From contig NW_027152030.1 in NCBI RefSeq assembly GCF_004359215.1, forward strand, positions 1,077,627 to 1,141,626: a stretch of DNA of 64,000 nucleotides. The letters run 5' to 3'. This stretch comes from Bremia lactucae. Taxonomy: Eukaryota > Oomycota > Peronosporomycetes > Peronosporales > Peronosporaceae. Numbering within the stretch: the stretch's first letter is position 1; each line of letters opens with the position of its first letter. The translations under genes were made by a program, and so were the position numbers. The notes under the pieces were generated by a model. The model searched no databases, had not been told where the DNA came from, and saw only the letters and a list, made by a program, of their open reading frames with translations. Below, piece by piece: positions 31,881 to 43,534 of this stretch.

Positions 31881-32638
31881 CGGCCATATGATGGCTCGCT
31901 GCTATGCCAGGGTCTCTGCTGGAGCAAAAATGTTCAGCAAGAGGACTCTCTTCCCAAAGGGCGATAGCAAGAACTAGCGTGCGAGACGCATAATTTCTGT
32001 ATCGACTACTGATAGGTCGGGAATGCAAGAGTGCATTAGGGGTGGGATGCCCTACTGACGCGGACTCTGAAGCTACTCTTTAGTTCAGAGTTGTGGAACA
32101 AATGGGTAGCATAGTCCCTGAGGTCCTGCAAAGAGCCGAAAGCCTGTGGCAGTAGACAGCGAGCTGACAAGAAGTCAAGCGTCGCATGAATCGGCACAGT
32201 GCCTAGAGCCTGGTGCGGTTGGAAGGTGTGCGTTAGCCAGGAGTGCAACGACACCCGCTTCCCAGAAAAGGGTCGTAGTAACTCGAAAAACGAGTACCCG
32301 ACAGATTAGGACGATCAAAGGCACGTCTAAACGAGTGACCTTTGGATCAGTCCCTAATAAAGAGGACGAGCTTTCGAACGAGGTGTTTGAGGCCGTCAAA
32401 GACGAAATTGCGGAGGCTCCTCAGTTGAGATGCTCAAGCCTTAAAATCTGCCCATAGTAAATCTCCTGGAGATGTCGTGGGATCTGTTCCTTGCCGAATA
32501 CAGGAAGGAAAGATACACGAAATAGTCACACCAGTTTCAGAATAGAACTTGGTGGACTGGTGGTCGTCGTCTACAGTGGACAAGAGCGTCCTAGGATCGG
32601 ACAAATAGAAACCGTTCGCTGCTCAGGGCTCGGATGCC

Positions 32639-33538
32639 TTGAGAGACAGTCCGTTCATTGAGGTTCTGTGGAAACATCGCGATGTGTGTTCAGAAAAAGT
32701 GCCGAGCCGATTGCCAGCAGATAGGGGCATCGGGCACGAGATAGACCTCGAACCTGGTACCAAGTATTGTGTGACCAGGCAATGGGCGTTGCCGAAAGAA
32801 TTAGTCGATTATATCGATGAGTACTTCGACAAGCGAGCCAAGGCAGGAATGTGCGTGAGAGCAAATCGCCTCGCTACAGCCCGACCTTTTGTGTGCGTAA
32901 GACCACAGATGGATGGTGCGTGGGTTATGCTTACAATAAGCCGAACACGGCGAGCATATCGGCTCAAACGTCAATCCCGCGGAAAACGTTGTGTTGAACT
33001 CCATATGAAAGTCAACTATCTTTTTGTTGGCTTTGAAGGATGGCTATTATCAGGTACTCATGAGAGAGTCTGATGTAGCCAAAACGCCAGTAACACCTCA
33101 AGCGGTATGCTTTGGGAGTGGCTTGTGATGCCCAATGTTTGAAAACGCAACAGCGACATTTAACCGGGTGGTAAATTGCGTGATGCGTCAGCACCGTGCC
33201 TTTGCGTGTATTACTTTGACGATGTATTCGTGCATAGTAGGGCCGAGGACGGGCTGAGCCCAATAGAGATACACAAGCGTCATTTGTACGCTGTGTTGCA
33301 GGTGCTAAAGGACTCCCAATTATACATCAACTTGCAAAAGTGCGTCATAGGGGTCCTCGAGATTCTTGTGCTGGGGATCCTAAAATCGGTAAAGGAATGG
33401 CCAATCCCACGGCATGTGAAGGATTTGCGCCAATTCGTAGGGTCCGCTAATCACGTGCATAAATATAGCAAGAATTATGCTGGGCAAACTAACCATTATC
33501 TGACTTCCTTAAAAAGGACCCACGATGAATTTGGTTAA
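32639..33538 (+). pseudogene. Reverse transcriptase, family B copy 1
   Basis: Readable pieces: HEIDLEPGTKYCVTRQWALP at the start, ARPFVCVRPQMDGAWVMLTI, then in another frame the YFDDVFVHSRAEDGLSPIEI catalytic box near 33210, and the thumb region VKDLRQFVGSANHVHKYSKN. Frameshifts separate these pieces around 32940-33170; the DL.GFYQ motif is lost to frameshift (LKDGYYQVLM in a third frame). Confidence 0.85.
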
Positions 33539-33600
33539 AAGAACAAGATGATGCGTTTACATCAGTGAAGCAATCTTTTGTATAGGGCACCGGTCTTGGC

Positions 33601-33980
33601 ATGCCAGACGCAGATAAGCGCTTTAACGTCGTCTGTGATGCAAGTACTTTTGCAATCGGCAGCCCGCTCATGCAGAAGGACGACGACGGCGTTGACCGTG
33701 TCATCTCTTTATCAGTCCCGGCTTTTAAAGCCGCGGAGCTGATTTACCCCGTGCATGAAAAAGAGCTACTTTCAAAAAAGTAAGCTCTTGTCAAGTTTCG
33801 AGTGCATCTTTTGGGCACCAAACCATTTGTTGGTTGCACGGACCATGCATCACTGCGGGCCGCAATAAATTCACAGCACATCTCGCCTAGAATGGCACGA
33901 TAGCTTACATAGTTTAATACAAACTCAGTAAGTCCAATGTCTTGGTTGACGCTTTATCGCGCACACCAGACTTCGAGGTA
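33601..33980 (+). pseudogene. RNase H, family B copy 1
   Basis: MPDADKRFNVVCDASTFAIG starts the domain, YPVHEKELLSKK follows, then after a stop the VKFRVHLLGTKPF and DHASLRAAI segments are readable, and the end VLVDALSRTPDF is in a different frame. Order and spacing match RNase H of gypsy elements. Confidence 0.8.
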
Positions 33981-34118
33981 AGACACCATGAAAATGTGTC
34001 TAGTGCTAAAGCACAACCAGCCCTCAACGTTGGCAGCCATGAAGGCATACCACGTGACGAGCTCATTAGCCTCTGAAATAAAATAGAGCTACAGTCGGGA
34101 GGCCAATGTCGCCTGCTG

Positions 34119-34774
34119 TTGGATCACTTCGGTGGACGAAAGGTTTCCCTTCCGTCGCACTTGAAAGCTAAGCTTAATCGCTTTAGCTTCAGCGATGGCC
34201 TGTTATGGCATCAGCTGTCACCTTGTGATCCCTTGAGAATCTATGTGCCTCTTGACACAGATCTCAAGCTGATGATCCTTCACGGGCTCCATGATGCGCC
34301 ATCTAGTGGGCATCTGGGCCGTTAAAAGACATTATTACGAGTGTCAGAGAAATTTTGGTGGCCACACCTATATAGTTGGGTGGCCAACTATATTCGCTCT
34401 TGCGAACAGTGTCAACGCATTAAGCCTGCACCGTCCAGCAGTGCGCCACAGAAGCCGCTACCGATTCCAACCAACTGTTGGAAGTCGGTAAGTCTGGACT
34501 TCATGTTTGGCATGCCGCCCGATCATAAGGCTCGGACGGGCTCGTCGTCTTTGTAGGCGGACTGACCAAAATCGTGCATTTTGCACCATGTAAGACATCG
34601 ATCACAGGCAAAGAGGCAGCTCTCTTGTTCCCGGATCATGTTTACCGCCTACACGGATGCCCGAGTCCATAGTATCGGACCGGGATCCACGTTTTACGTC
34701 TGAGTTTTGGTGACATGTGTTCAAGCTGCTAGGTAGCAAGCTCCACACGGCGACCGCAGATCATCCCCAGACCT
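34119..34774 (+). pseudogene. Integrase fragment, family B copy 1 (truncated)
   Basis: Zinc-binding domain in two frames (LHDAPSSGHLGR; YIRSCEQCQRIKPAPSSSAP), then core start VSLDFMFGMPPDHKARTG. The core ends in ADHPQT; the expected DGQTERVNR continuation is replaced by inverted family A DNA at about 34774. Confidence 0.8.
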
Positions 34775-35384
34775 TTACTATAAGACCATTTATTTGAAAA
34801 CGATATTGAATGGTCAAACCATCTTTTATAAATCTATCACATGGCTAACAAGTCCATGCGGTATGTGAATAATGCGGTGCCTTTAGCTGCGGTACATGCA
34901 GCCGCGGGCGACGCATTATTGTATCTTGCGGCAGACGTTTCGTCTGCCGTAGTATCCTCTCCTCCTGCAACACTAGATGTTGCAGGTGCACGTGGTGAGT
35001 CACAACGTGAACGCAACCCCTCTTTGGAAGTCGACTATGAATAGCGCGTCGGAGAAACTGGACGACGCGGCGAGAGCAGGATAGTCGCCTGATCATCTGA
35101 CTATGAGTCTTCGAATAAGGGGGTTCAATCGGAAAGACGTGCTAATAGCATTCGCTATAGCATGTTCGGTTCCGACGATAAGGATGATTCCCCATCGGCA
35201 GCACCGACTTCCGTGCCGTCACCCGCACCTTTTTCTGTGCGGGGTGATGACGATGGCGTCAGCCATTGTAATAAAGTTTTTGGTACCCCTGCTTCTGTGG
35301 ATACCACTTAGGGGAGTGCAGACACTAAAATGTATCATTTTGATTCTGGAAAAACCGTGACTTTGCCCGAACGGCTACCCAGTA
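34775..35384 (+). pseudogene. Family A antisense-frame fragment (copy 1)
   Basis: Family A 3' end in inverted orientation, so the accessory frame reads on the plus strand. ATG 34841 begins MANKSMRYVNNAVPLAAVHA; later SPPATLDVAGARGESQR and the cassette up to the position matching the SGET block, where the sequence ends at the N. Frame breaks occur near 35044 and 35100. Confidence 0.7.
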
Positions 35385-35385
35385 N
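35385..35385. other. Single N: probable assembly join
   Basis: The only ambiguous base in the window. It lies exactly where copy 1 of the 3.7-kb duplication ends and an earlier part of family B (protease) begins. Confidence 0.9.
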
Positions 35386-36198
35386 CTCCTAGTGGATTCG
35401 GGTGCATCACAAAATTTTGTGAAACTCGCGGCTCTAAGAAAGAGACCGGCGATGTTTGAGTCGCTTTGCCAGGATGGCAAGCGAGAAGAGGCGACCGTTC
35501 GTTTAGCGAACGGCGCGCTCGTTAAGTCTGAGGGAGTTCAGGTAGAACTCGCCTTCAGCTTTAGTGACTTCTCTTGTAAAGAGAAGTTCACAGTGCTAGG
35601 TATGGAGAGTCCGTATGACCTCATCCTAGGCATGCCATGGTTGGCAAAGTACCAACCATGGATAGACTGGCGTACACGCACAGTTGCGAACTCTACGCAG
35701 GACACCGGAAAGGATGTGCTCCTGCGAGAGGCCTATGCAACTGATGTCGTGTCGAACACAGTTGAGGGTGCGTTGACGGGATGTCAAACGTCACCAATTC
35801 CTACCCAGCTCGTGGAGACTGAGGTAGTGAATAGGACGATGACAAGTAGTCATGCGTCCGAATGTCCTGCACAGAGCCGAGAGCCTGTGGCAGTAGACGG
35901 CGAGCTGACAAGAAGTCATGCGTCGCATAAACCGGCACAGTGCCAAGAGCCTGGTGCGGTTGGAAGGGGTGCGTTAGCCAGGAGTGCAACGACACCCGCT
36001 TCCCAGAAAAGGGTCGTAGTAACTCGAAAAACGAGTACCCGACAGATTAGGACGATCAAAGGCACGTCTAAACGAGTGACCTTTGGATCAGTCCCTAATA
36101 AAGAGGACGAGCTTTCGAACGAGGTGTTTGAGGCCGTCAAAGACGAAATTGCGGAGGCTCCTCAGTTGAGATGCTCAAGCCTTAAAATCTGCCCATAG
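35386..36198 (+). pseudogene. Retropepsin-like protease and linker, family B copy 2
   Basis: An open frame of 268 codons. It starts VDSGASQNFVKLAALRKRP, a normal DSG active site, contains YDLILGMPWLAKYQPWIDW (the gypsy protease C-terminal ILG-type motif and following WIDW), and ends in a Ser/Thr/Ala-rich linker with the repeated element SHASxxPAQxxEPxAV. The true start is lost at the N. This is the only intact protease motif in the window. Copy 1 lacks this domain. Confidence 0.85.
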
Positions 36199-39125
36199 TA
36201 AATCTCCTGGAGATGTCGTGGGATCTGTTCCTTGCCGAATACAGGAAGGAAAGATACACGAAATAGTCACACCAGTTTCAGAATAGAACTTGGTGGACTG
36301 GTGGTCGTCGTCTACAGTGGACAAGAGCGTCCTAGGATCGGACAAATAGAAACCGTTCGCTGCTCAGGGCTCGGATGCCTTGAGAGACAGTCCGTTCATT
36401 GAGGTTCTGTGGAAACATCGCGATGTGTGTTCAGAAAAAGTGCCGAGCCGATTGCCAGCAGATAGGGGCATCGGGCACGAGATAGACCTCGAACCTGGTA
36501 CCAAGTATTGTGTGACCAGGCAATGGGCGTTGCCGAAAGAATTAGTCGATTATATCGATGAGTACTTCGACAAGCGAGCCAAGGCAGGAATGTGCGTGAG
36601 AGCAAATCGCCTCGCTACAGCCCGACCTTTTGTGTGCGTAAGACCACAGATGGATGGTGCGTGGGTTATGCTTACAATAAGCCGAACACGGCGAGCATAT
36701 CGGCTCAAACGTCAATCCCGCGGAAAACGTTGTGTTGAACTCCATATGAAAGTCAACTATCTTTTTGTTGGCTTTGAAGGATGGCTATTATCAGGTACTC
36801 ATGAGAGAGTCTGATGTAGCCAAAACGCCAGTAACACCTCAAGCGGTATGCTTTGGGAGTGGCTTGTGATGCCCAATGTTTGAAAACGCAACAGCGACAT
36901 TTAACCGGGTGGTAAATTGCGTGATGCGTCAGCACCGTGCCTTTGCGTGTATTACTTTGACGATGTATTCGTGCATAGTAGGGCCGAGGACGGGCTGAGC
37001 CCAATAGAGATACACAAGCGTCATTTGTACGCTGTGTTGCAGGTGCTAAAGGACTCCCAATTATACATCAACTTGCAAAAGTGCGTCATAGGGGTCCTCG
37101 AGATTCTTGTGCTGGGGATCCTAAAATCGGTAAAGGAATGGCCAATCCCACGGCATGTGAAGGATTTGCGCCAATTCGTAGGGTCCGCTAATCACGTGCA
37201 TAAATATAGCAAGAATTATGCTGGGCAAACTAACCATTATCTGACTTCCTTAAAAAGGACCCACGATGAATTTGGTTAAAAGAACAAGATGATGCGTTTA
37301 CATCAGTGAAGCAATCTTTTGTATAGGGCACCGGTCTTGGCATGCCAGACGCAGATAAGCGCTTTAACGTCGTCTGTGATGCAAGTACTTTTGCAATCGG
37401 CAGCCCGCTCATGCAGAAGGACGACGACGGCGTTGACCGTGTCATCTCTTTATCAGTCCCGGCTTTTAAAGCCGCGGAGCTGATTTACCCCGTGCATGAA
37501 AAAGAGCTACTTTCAAAAAAGTAAGCTCTTGTCAAGTTTCGAGTGCATCTTTTGGGCACCAAACCATTTGTTGGTTGCACGGACCATGCATCACTGCGGG
37601 CCGCAATAAATTCACAGCACATCTCGCCTAGAATGGCACGATAGCTTACATAGTTTAATACAAACTCAGTAAGTCCAATGTCTTGGTTGACGCTTTATCG
37701 CGCACACCAGACTTCGAGGTAAGACACCATGAAAATGTGTCTAGTGCTAAAGCACAACCAGCCCTCAACGTTGGCAGCCATGAAGGCATACCACGTGACG
37801 AGCTCATTAGCCTCTGAAATAAAATAGAGCTACAGTCGGGAGGCCAATGTCGCCTGCTGTTGGATCACTTCGGTGGACGAAAGGTTTCCCTTCCGTCGCA
37901 CTTGAAAGCTAAGCTTAATCGCTTTAGCTTCAGCGATGGCCTGTTATGGCATCAGCTGTCACCTTGTCATCCCTTGAGAATCTATGTGCCTCTTGACACA
38001 GATCTCAAGCTGATGATCCTTCACGGGCTCCATGATGCGCCATCTAGTGGGCATCTGGGCCGTTAAAAGACATTATTACGAGTGTCAGAGAAATTTTGGT
38101 GGCCACACCTATATAGTTGGGTGGCCAACTATATTCGCTCTTGCGAACAGTGTCAACGCATTAAGCCTGCACCGTCCAGCAGTGCGCCACAGAAGCCGCT
38201 ACCGATTCCAACCAACTGTTGGAAGTCGGTAAGTCTGGACTTCATGTTTGGCATGCCGCCCGATCATAAGGCTCGGACGGGCTCGTCGTCTTTGTAGGCG
38301 GACTGACCAAAATCGTGCATTTTGCACCATGTAAGACATCGATCACAGGCAAAGAGGCAGCTCTCTTGTTCCCGGATCATGTTTACCGCCTACACGGATG
38401 CCCGAGTCCATAGTATCGGACCGGGATCCACGTTTTACGTCTGAGTTTTGGTGACATGTGTTCAAGCTGCTAGGTAGCAAGCTCCACACGGCGACCGCAG
38501 ATCATCCCCAGACCTTTACTATAAGACCATTTATTTGAAAACGATATTGAATGGTCAAACCATCTTTTATAAATCTATCACATGGCTAACAAGTCCATGC
38601 GGTATGTGAATAATGCGGTGCCTTTAGCTGCGGTACATGCAGCCGCGGGCGACGCATTATTGTATCTTGCGGCAGACGTTTCGTCTGCCGTAGTATCCTC
38701 TCCTCCTGCAACACTAGATGTTGCAGGTGCACGTGGTGAGTCACAACGTGAACGCAACCCCTCTTTGGAAGTCGACTATGAATAGCGCGTCGGAGAAACT
38801 GGACGACGCGGCGAGAGCAGGATAGTCGCCTGATCATCTGACTATGAGTCTTCGAATAAGGGGGTTCAATCGGAAAGACGTGCTAATAGCATTCGCTATA
38901 GCATGTTCGGTTCCGACGATAAGGATGATTCCCCATCGGCAGCACCGACTTCCGTGCCGTCACCCGCACCTTTTTCTGTGCGGGGTGATGACGATGGCGT
39001 CAGCCATTGTAATAAAGTTTTTGGTACCCCTGCTTCTGTGGATACCACTTAGGGGAGTGCAGACACTAAAATGTATCATTTTGATTCTGGAAAAACCGTG
39101 ACTTTGCCCGAACGGCTACCCAGTA
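35963..39125 (+). repeat. Tandem duplication, copy 2
   Basis: Partner of 32222-35384. After 39125 it continues through the SGET block of the family A antisense frame, where copy 1 is cut by the N. Confidence 0.9.
36380..38515 (+). pseudogene. RT, RNase H and integrase of family B, copy 2
   Basis: Same domain pieces, frameshifts and stops as 32639-34774, displaced by 3,741 bp: RT 36380-37279, RNase H 37342-37720, integrase 37860-38515. The identical inactivating lesions mean the two copies cannot be independent degenerate insertions. Confidence 0.85.
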
Positions 39126-39643
39126 GCTTGTCTGGAGAGACTTCTCCTCACAATAAATGTCATTTATTTATTGCGACAAAGCTACATGGCCTTGATCCCA
39201 GCGCGAAGAACATTCGCGCTCGCTGGGATCAAGGCCATGAACCTATGTCGCACTTGTTGTTGCAAGCCTGGAGCGCGTTTATTCGCAATAACAAAGACAT
39301 TGGACGCGAAGCCTGGCTTCAAAGACATAATGCGATTCGCGTTAAGTTTAAGAAACGAAAACCAACCGGGTGCAAGGTTTAAATTGCATCGGTTGTCTAA
39401 GCGAGGCAGGACTTTCATGCCTCACGTGGGGTGATCCCTGTCCGTGTTGTGTGTACAACACGAAACGAGTGAGAGGAATGAATATTCCCTTTCTTCGCCC
39501 TTGGGAAGAGCTCGCATCTCTATCGAGAAGCGTGATGCGATCGACGTTTGCAATCGTTTTTCAGGCGCTAGGGGCGCGTGTTCTCCGATGGACCTTCTGA
39601 TACGTCGGATAGGTCTCGTCATACTGACGGAGCCAGGGTGTTT
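38582..39643 (+). pseudogene. Conserved antisense frame of family A, A2 copy
   Basis: ATG 38582 starts MANKSMRYVNNAVPLAAVHA. The middle block reads SGETSPHNKCHLFIATKLHG and LDPSAKNIRA, followed by AWSAFIRNNKDIGREAWLQR, then the cysteine motif region and LSSPLGRARISIEKRD in other frames. A local inverted duplication of cttgatcccagcgcgaag around 39195 and 39222 replaces part of the block. Broken by several frameshifts; interrupted at 39644. Confidence 0.65.
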
Positions 39644-40169
39644 CTTTGTCAGTTCGACTAACCTCTGTAACTGTGCAAAAGCCTACAAACTCAATTGTCA
39701 GATAAACACTACTCTGATGCCAAATACCGATTGATAATAATAACAAGGATTACAAAAACGTTCGAGAAGGGCAATGCTAGTACAGATGCAACGTGACAAA
39801 TTTGATGAATGATAATTTGAATTGTCACAACAAACTTAAAGCCGCGTTTGCAAGCTTAGAAACGTATCGATAGTTCTTGGCAATTATTAAATGCAATATA
39901 TTGTCTTCTCACAATTATCGTTCAAAAAGGATTCCTGAACGGTGTCACAGGAAGCGGTCACTTTCGTATAAGATTATTGTCCTCTTTTGAGCGCTACATA
40001 AAGCGAACGGTTGTTTGATTGCAATTTTCATTTAATGACGAAGCATCGTATTTTTTAGGAAAATGTCGTTTGTCCGTGGCTTGCGTTACATGAATGCAGA
40101 GCGAAAGTATCCATTGCCTGTATATTTGAATGCATGAAGTCCGATCAGTCTCTAAGACCCTATACGTCA
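39644..40169. mobile_element. Insertion inside A2, possibly LTR-derived
   Basis: About 525 bp with no match to family A, between the sequences matching acggacgaggccctg and ggaacgaggctcccag of A3. Near 39710, ctactctgatgccaa is the reverse complement of a TTGGCATCAGAGTAG sequence that resembles the initiator-Met PBS (TGGTATCAGAG) of many copia elements. This suggests an inverted fragment of another LTR element; the evidence is thin. Confidence 0.35.
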
Positions 40170-40599
40170 ACAACGGGAACGAGGCTCCCAGCTATCATGC
40201 GAAGGTAAATAACATCGTCATCGTACCAGACAACTCGTTCGCTGCCCCTCACATCACGGAGGTTTAGAATAAGTTCCACAAGATAACGTTGACCACTGTG
40301 GGAATTTCACAATGGTTGTGGGTAGGAAAGAAAATGAGATCCAACCCGTGTGTCGGATCTAGAGTCGAAGATCGACAAATTCGACCGCAACCTCTATGTA
40401 TTATAGGAGGGCCTTGAACACGAGCGCAGTAAGCGTCACTCGTTGGAGCAGACGGTGCAAGCTCACTATATCGAACGGTTGGAAAACCGTTCGAAGAGTG
40501 CGCACTCAATGTTGGAGTACGAACGGAAGTATCACGATCTTCGCGATGAGCTGTCGCCGTCAGCTCATCGCGGTTTAAAGGATCTTCGGACGCGCACGG

Positions 40600-41669
40600 A
40601 ATGGCCCAATGAACTTGGGTAGTATTTTACTACTACGCACATTAGTGATTACACGCTTAGGTAGGTTTACCGTAGGGAGTAGCACTAGATCATTAATTTT
40701 AAATGAATGAACATTTGCTCTTCCATGTTTGTCTGCATTTGTTTCTGACGGTCCACTGCGTTAGCAATATAATCCTGTACGAAACGGATTGCTGATTCTC
40801 GAGCCAGCAGATACTCCTCTGCTGACTCATTTTGTTTGTCTTTTTCGATGCGCTTTGAGCACTGCCATGAGATCTTTTTCATTTTCTCATCTTCGATGTC
40901 GATTGCTCGACATCGGCATCATTCGCGTCGTAGGTTACTTTGACGCGTGATGAGCATGAGCCAGAAATGATTTTGCGCGTGCGAGTGCACCCTCTTAAAT
41001 TGGAAAATCCCTATAATTGGGTTGGTATGCGGTGTAGTCGCACGCACCGAATGTTGATGGCGAATTTGATCCCCGGAAAAATCTCGCTCCAGTTTGGATA
41101 CGACTGGACGTAACCTCGCAAATATCTCGTCGAGGATGCGATTTACGCGTTCCGTCTGACCATCTGTCTTTGGATGATCAGAAGTTGACATAGTCAGCCG
41201 TGCTCCGAGAGGTCGGAAAGCGGATTGCCAAAACTCCGCCGTGAACATGAGTCTCTATCTGAGACCAATTCATGAAGTAAACCGTGGAGTTTGAATACCG
41301 GGTCGATAAAGGCACGGGCACAGCCCGGAGCCGTAATTCACGCTGGTAGTGCAACCAGATGAACCATCTTGCTGAGTCTGTCTACAAAAAAATGGTTCCG
41401 TTGTTTTTGTGATCGTCTTCGGGAAATCCGAAGACGAAGTCCATAGATACGGACTGCCAACATTCTGCCGGAAGTGGTAGAGGTTGAAGAGGTGCACGGG
41501 ATGAAGGGCTAGGCTTCACCCGTTGACATACTTCGGAAGCACGAATGTACTTGCGCACGAACTGATACTGGCGAGGCCAGTAATTGTTGCGGCTTACTGT
41601 GAGATACGTTTTCTCACGTCCCAGATGCCCAATTGTTGTTGCATCGTAACACTCATACACGATTCGCAA
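40600..41669 (-). pseudogene. Integrase, A2
   Basis: Minus strand. Zinc-binding domain TIGHLGREKTYLTVSRNNYW and YIRASEVCQRVKPSPSSRAP (41382-41669), core SMDFVFGFPEDDHKNNG, then TMSTSDHPKTDGQTERVNRI (to 40919), then the C-terminal VDRQKQMQTNMEEQ segment. In the HHCC domain the first Cys of CxxC is Ser here (SEVC). Several frameshifts separate the pieces. Confidence 0.85.
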
Positions 41670-41840
41670 GCGCAGATCATTGTTAGTAGGGGCGACGACA
41701 CGTGGAGTGTTGCTAGCAATGGCTATGTAGTACAGTAAGCCGTTGCTTGCGTGTTGTGTATCGATCGGACGACGATCGATATAGAGCCAATAAAAAAAAA
41801 TCTTTAAAATATATATTGGAAGGATTCATCAGATGATCCA

Positions 41841-42365
41841 TTAAACGCAGAAGGTTTTTATCGTCGTCAAACAAAGTTGGTGACGTAACACATGAATGAG
41901 TGTTGCAATAGTGGGATTATTTCCACTGATAGAGTGCGCAGCCGGCTCGAAATCGGGTCGGCGAGATAATGCATCAGCGACGACATGAAGTCGTCCTGGC
42001 TTAAATTCCACGGATAAATTATACTCCGCGAAAAAGGATAGCCACTTCGCCATTCTTTGCGAGACGTGTGTGCTGTTTACGGCCGTGAGTAATGACGCTG
42101 GGTGCGTATATACGATGAACGGTCTATCTCCGATAAGATAGACCCTAAATTTAGCTAATGCATATTTCATGGCAAGGACTTTCTTCTCATGCACTGGGTA
42201 ATTACGTTCAGCTGGTTGCAACTGGCCCGATTGGTAACAGACGACGCGCTCCGCGCCGTCTGGACCGTATTGCATTAACGCGCAGCCAATTGCGAAATCG
42301 CTGGCGTCACAGACCACATGGAATGGTCTGTCTTGATCTGCAATCGAAAAGATGGGCGATTGCAT
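41841..42365 (-). pseudogene. RNase H, A2
   Basis: A 174-codon open frame, the best RNase H with that of A0. FHVVCDASDFAIGCALMQ at the start, ERNYPVHEKKVLAMKYALAK, then YKPGRLHVVADALSRRP at the end. The catalytic-Asp motif TDxAS has become THPAS. Confidence 0.9.
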
Positions 42366-42410
42366 TAAGCTTTGCTTGATTCCTTCAAATGAACGCTGAC
42401 AATCAGCGTT

Positions 42411-43330
42411 CTATAACCATTTATCGTCTTTTTTCAAGAGACGAGATAGATGAACTGTCATCTCTGCATAATTGCGAGAGTACTTATGCGAGTACGCCGC
42501 TAAACCAAGGATTTTTCTAAGTCCCTTAACATCGACTGGAACTGGCCAGTCGGTGATTGCCTTGATCTTTTCGGGATCCGGGCGCACGCCGTGTTTACCG
42601 ACAATGCACCCAAGAAGTGGCATTTCGCTTGCAGCGAAAATTCGCTTATTGAGATTTGCGTACAACTTATGCTTTCGCATAAGTGTAAGAACAGACGAAC
42701 GTGAATTTTATGAACATCCACGTCCGTCTTTCCGTCCATGGCTTGGCTTTGGAAGAATATATCGTCGAAATAACTCGGTGCGAATTCTTGTACCGGGCTT
42801 TACAGATTCGTTAAGCATCTGTTGAATATTGCAGGGGTGTTACTATGCCTCTGTAGCATTACTAGCTATTCCCAGAGCATCCCACTGGAAGTGCTTACTG
42901 CTGTATACGGGATGTCCCGTTCACGCATACGGATTTGATAGAACACATTCATCAGATCCATAGACGAAAAGATCGTACTCTTAGACATACCATCTTTGAT
43001 TGCGTCTTTTCTAGGTATCAACGTTTGAGCCGTACCGTTGCAGTATTCAGTTTTTTGAATGCAAGAATATCCACCACCCTCCTGTGGCCTTTCGCACACA
43101 GAAGGTCGGAGAGCTATGTGAGGGGGTTGTCTCCCTTACATGACCCGCTTTAAACTGATCGATAAAGAATTTCGATCACTAATACTTATTCAGGAGGCAG
43201 TGGCCACTGCTTTATGACACAGTACTTCGAGTCCGGTTTGAGCTCGATCTCATGTCGAGTGCCTTATCCTTAGGCAACTTGCATGGAACTAGTTCAGGGA
43301 ATACATCCCTGAATTCAATCAAATCCTTGT
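42411..43330 (-). pseudogene. Reverse transcriptase, A2
   Basis: Minus strand, motifs SSMDLMNVFYQI, SGMLWE followed by TAG, LVMLQRHSN, and YFDDIFFQSQAMDGK-like catalytic box, then the thumb region RKILGLAAYSHKYSRNYAEM. Positions about 42693-43440 are identical to the A3 copy at about 53747-54494, while both flanks are diverged. Confidence 0.85.
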
Positions 43331-43534
43331 ATATAGGATTTGTCTTACGAGACTCCTAGGATTGAGTAATATCTCTCTCAATCCGAGTCTTCACATCGAG
43401 GACACTTTCGTCCATCGATGAGCTGCTGAGAATTCGTTCGTTTTCTGCAATTATTGCCGCTGACCGAATATCGGCAACGTATTCGTCCTTTGTGACGAGT
43501 ACGTAGATCTGCCTGATACTGGATTCGTCAAGTT

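Larger units (their letters stand above)
31119..34774 (+). mobile_element. Ty3/gypsy family B, copy 1 (protease-deleted, 3'-truncated)
   Basis: PBS motif at 31121, gag from ATG 31174, no protease signature, RT, RNase H, integrase that stops at ...ATADHPQT. At about 34774 homology switches to the inverted 3' end of a family A element. The sequence from about 32222 on is repeated almost identically from 35963 (see tandem duplication). Confidence 0.8.
32222..35384 (+). repeat. Tandem duplication, copy 1 (offset 3,741 bp)
   Basis: Virtually identical to 35963-39125; the one difference I noticed is G at about 34231 versus C at about 37972 (Asp versus His codon). Upstream of 32222 the two copies diverge abruptly. 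Copy 1 stops at the N. Confidence 0.9.
38516..43530 (-). mobile_element. Ty3/gypsy family A, copy A2 (inverted, lacking LTRs and gag)
   Basis: Inverted family A sequence from just inside the 3' LTR (38516) to the pol spacer before RT (about 43530). Parts on the plus strand: antisense frame 38582-39643; an unrelated 0.5-kb insertion 39644-40169; on the minus strand: integrase, RNase H, RT and spacer. The 3' end is fused to family B integrase; the 5' end abuts a plus-strand gag fragment. Confidence 0.85.

Noticed and set aside
35392..36198. Separate 268-codon gene with retropepsin motif
   Set aside because: It is the protease-linker part of family B pol, and its GTG start is created by the N next to it.
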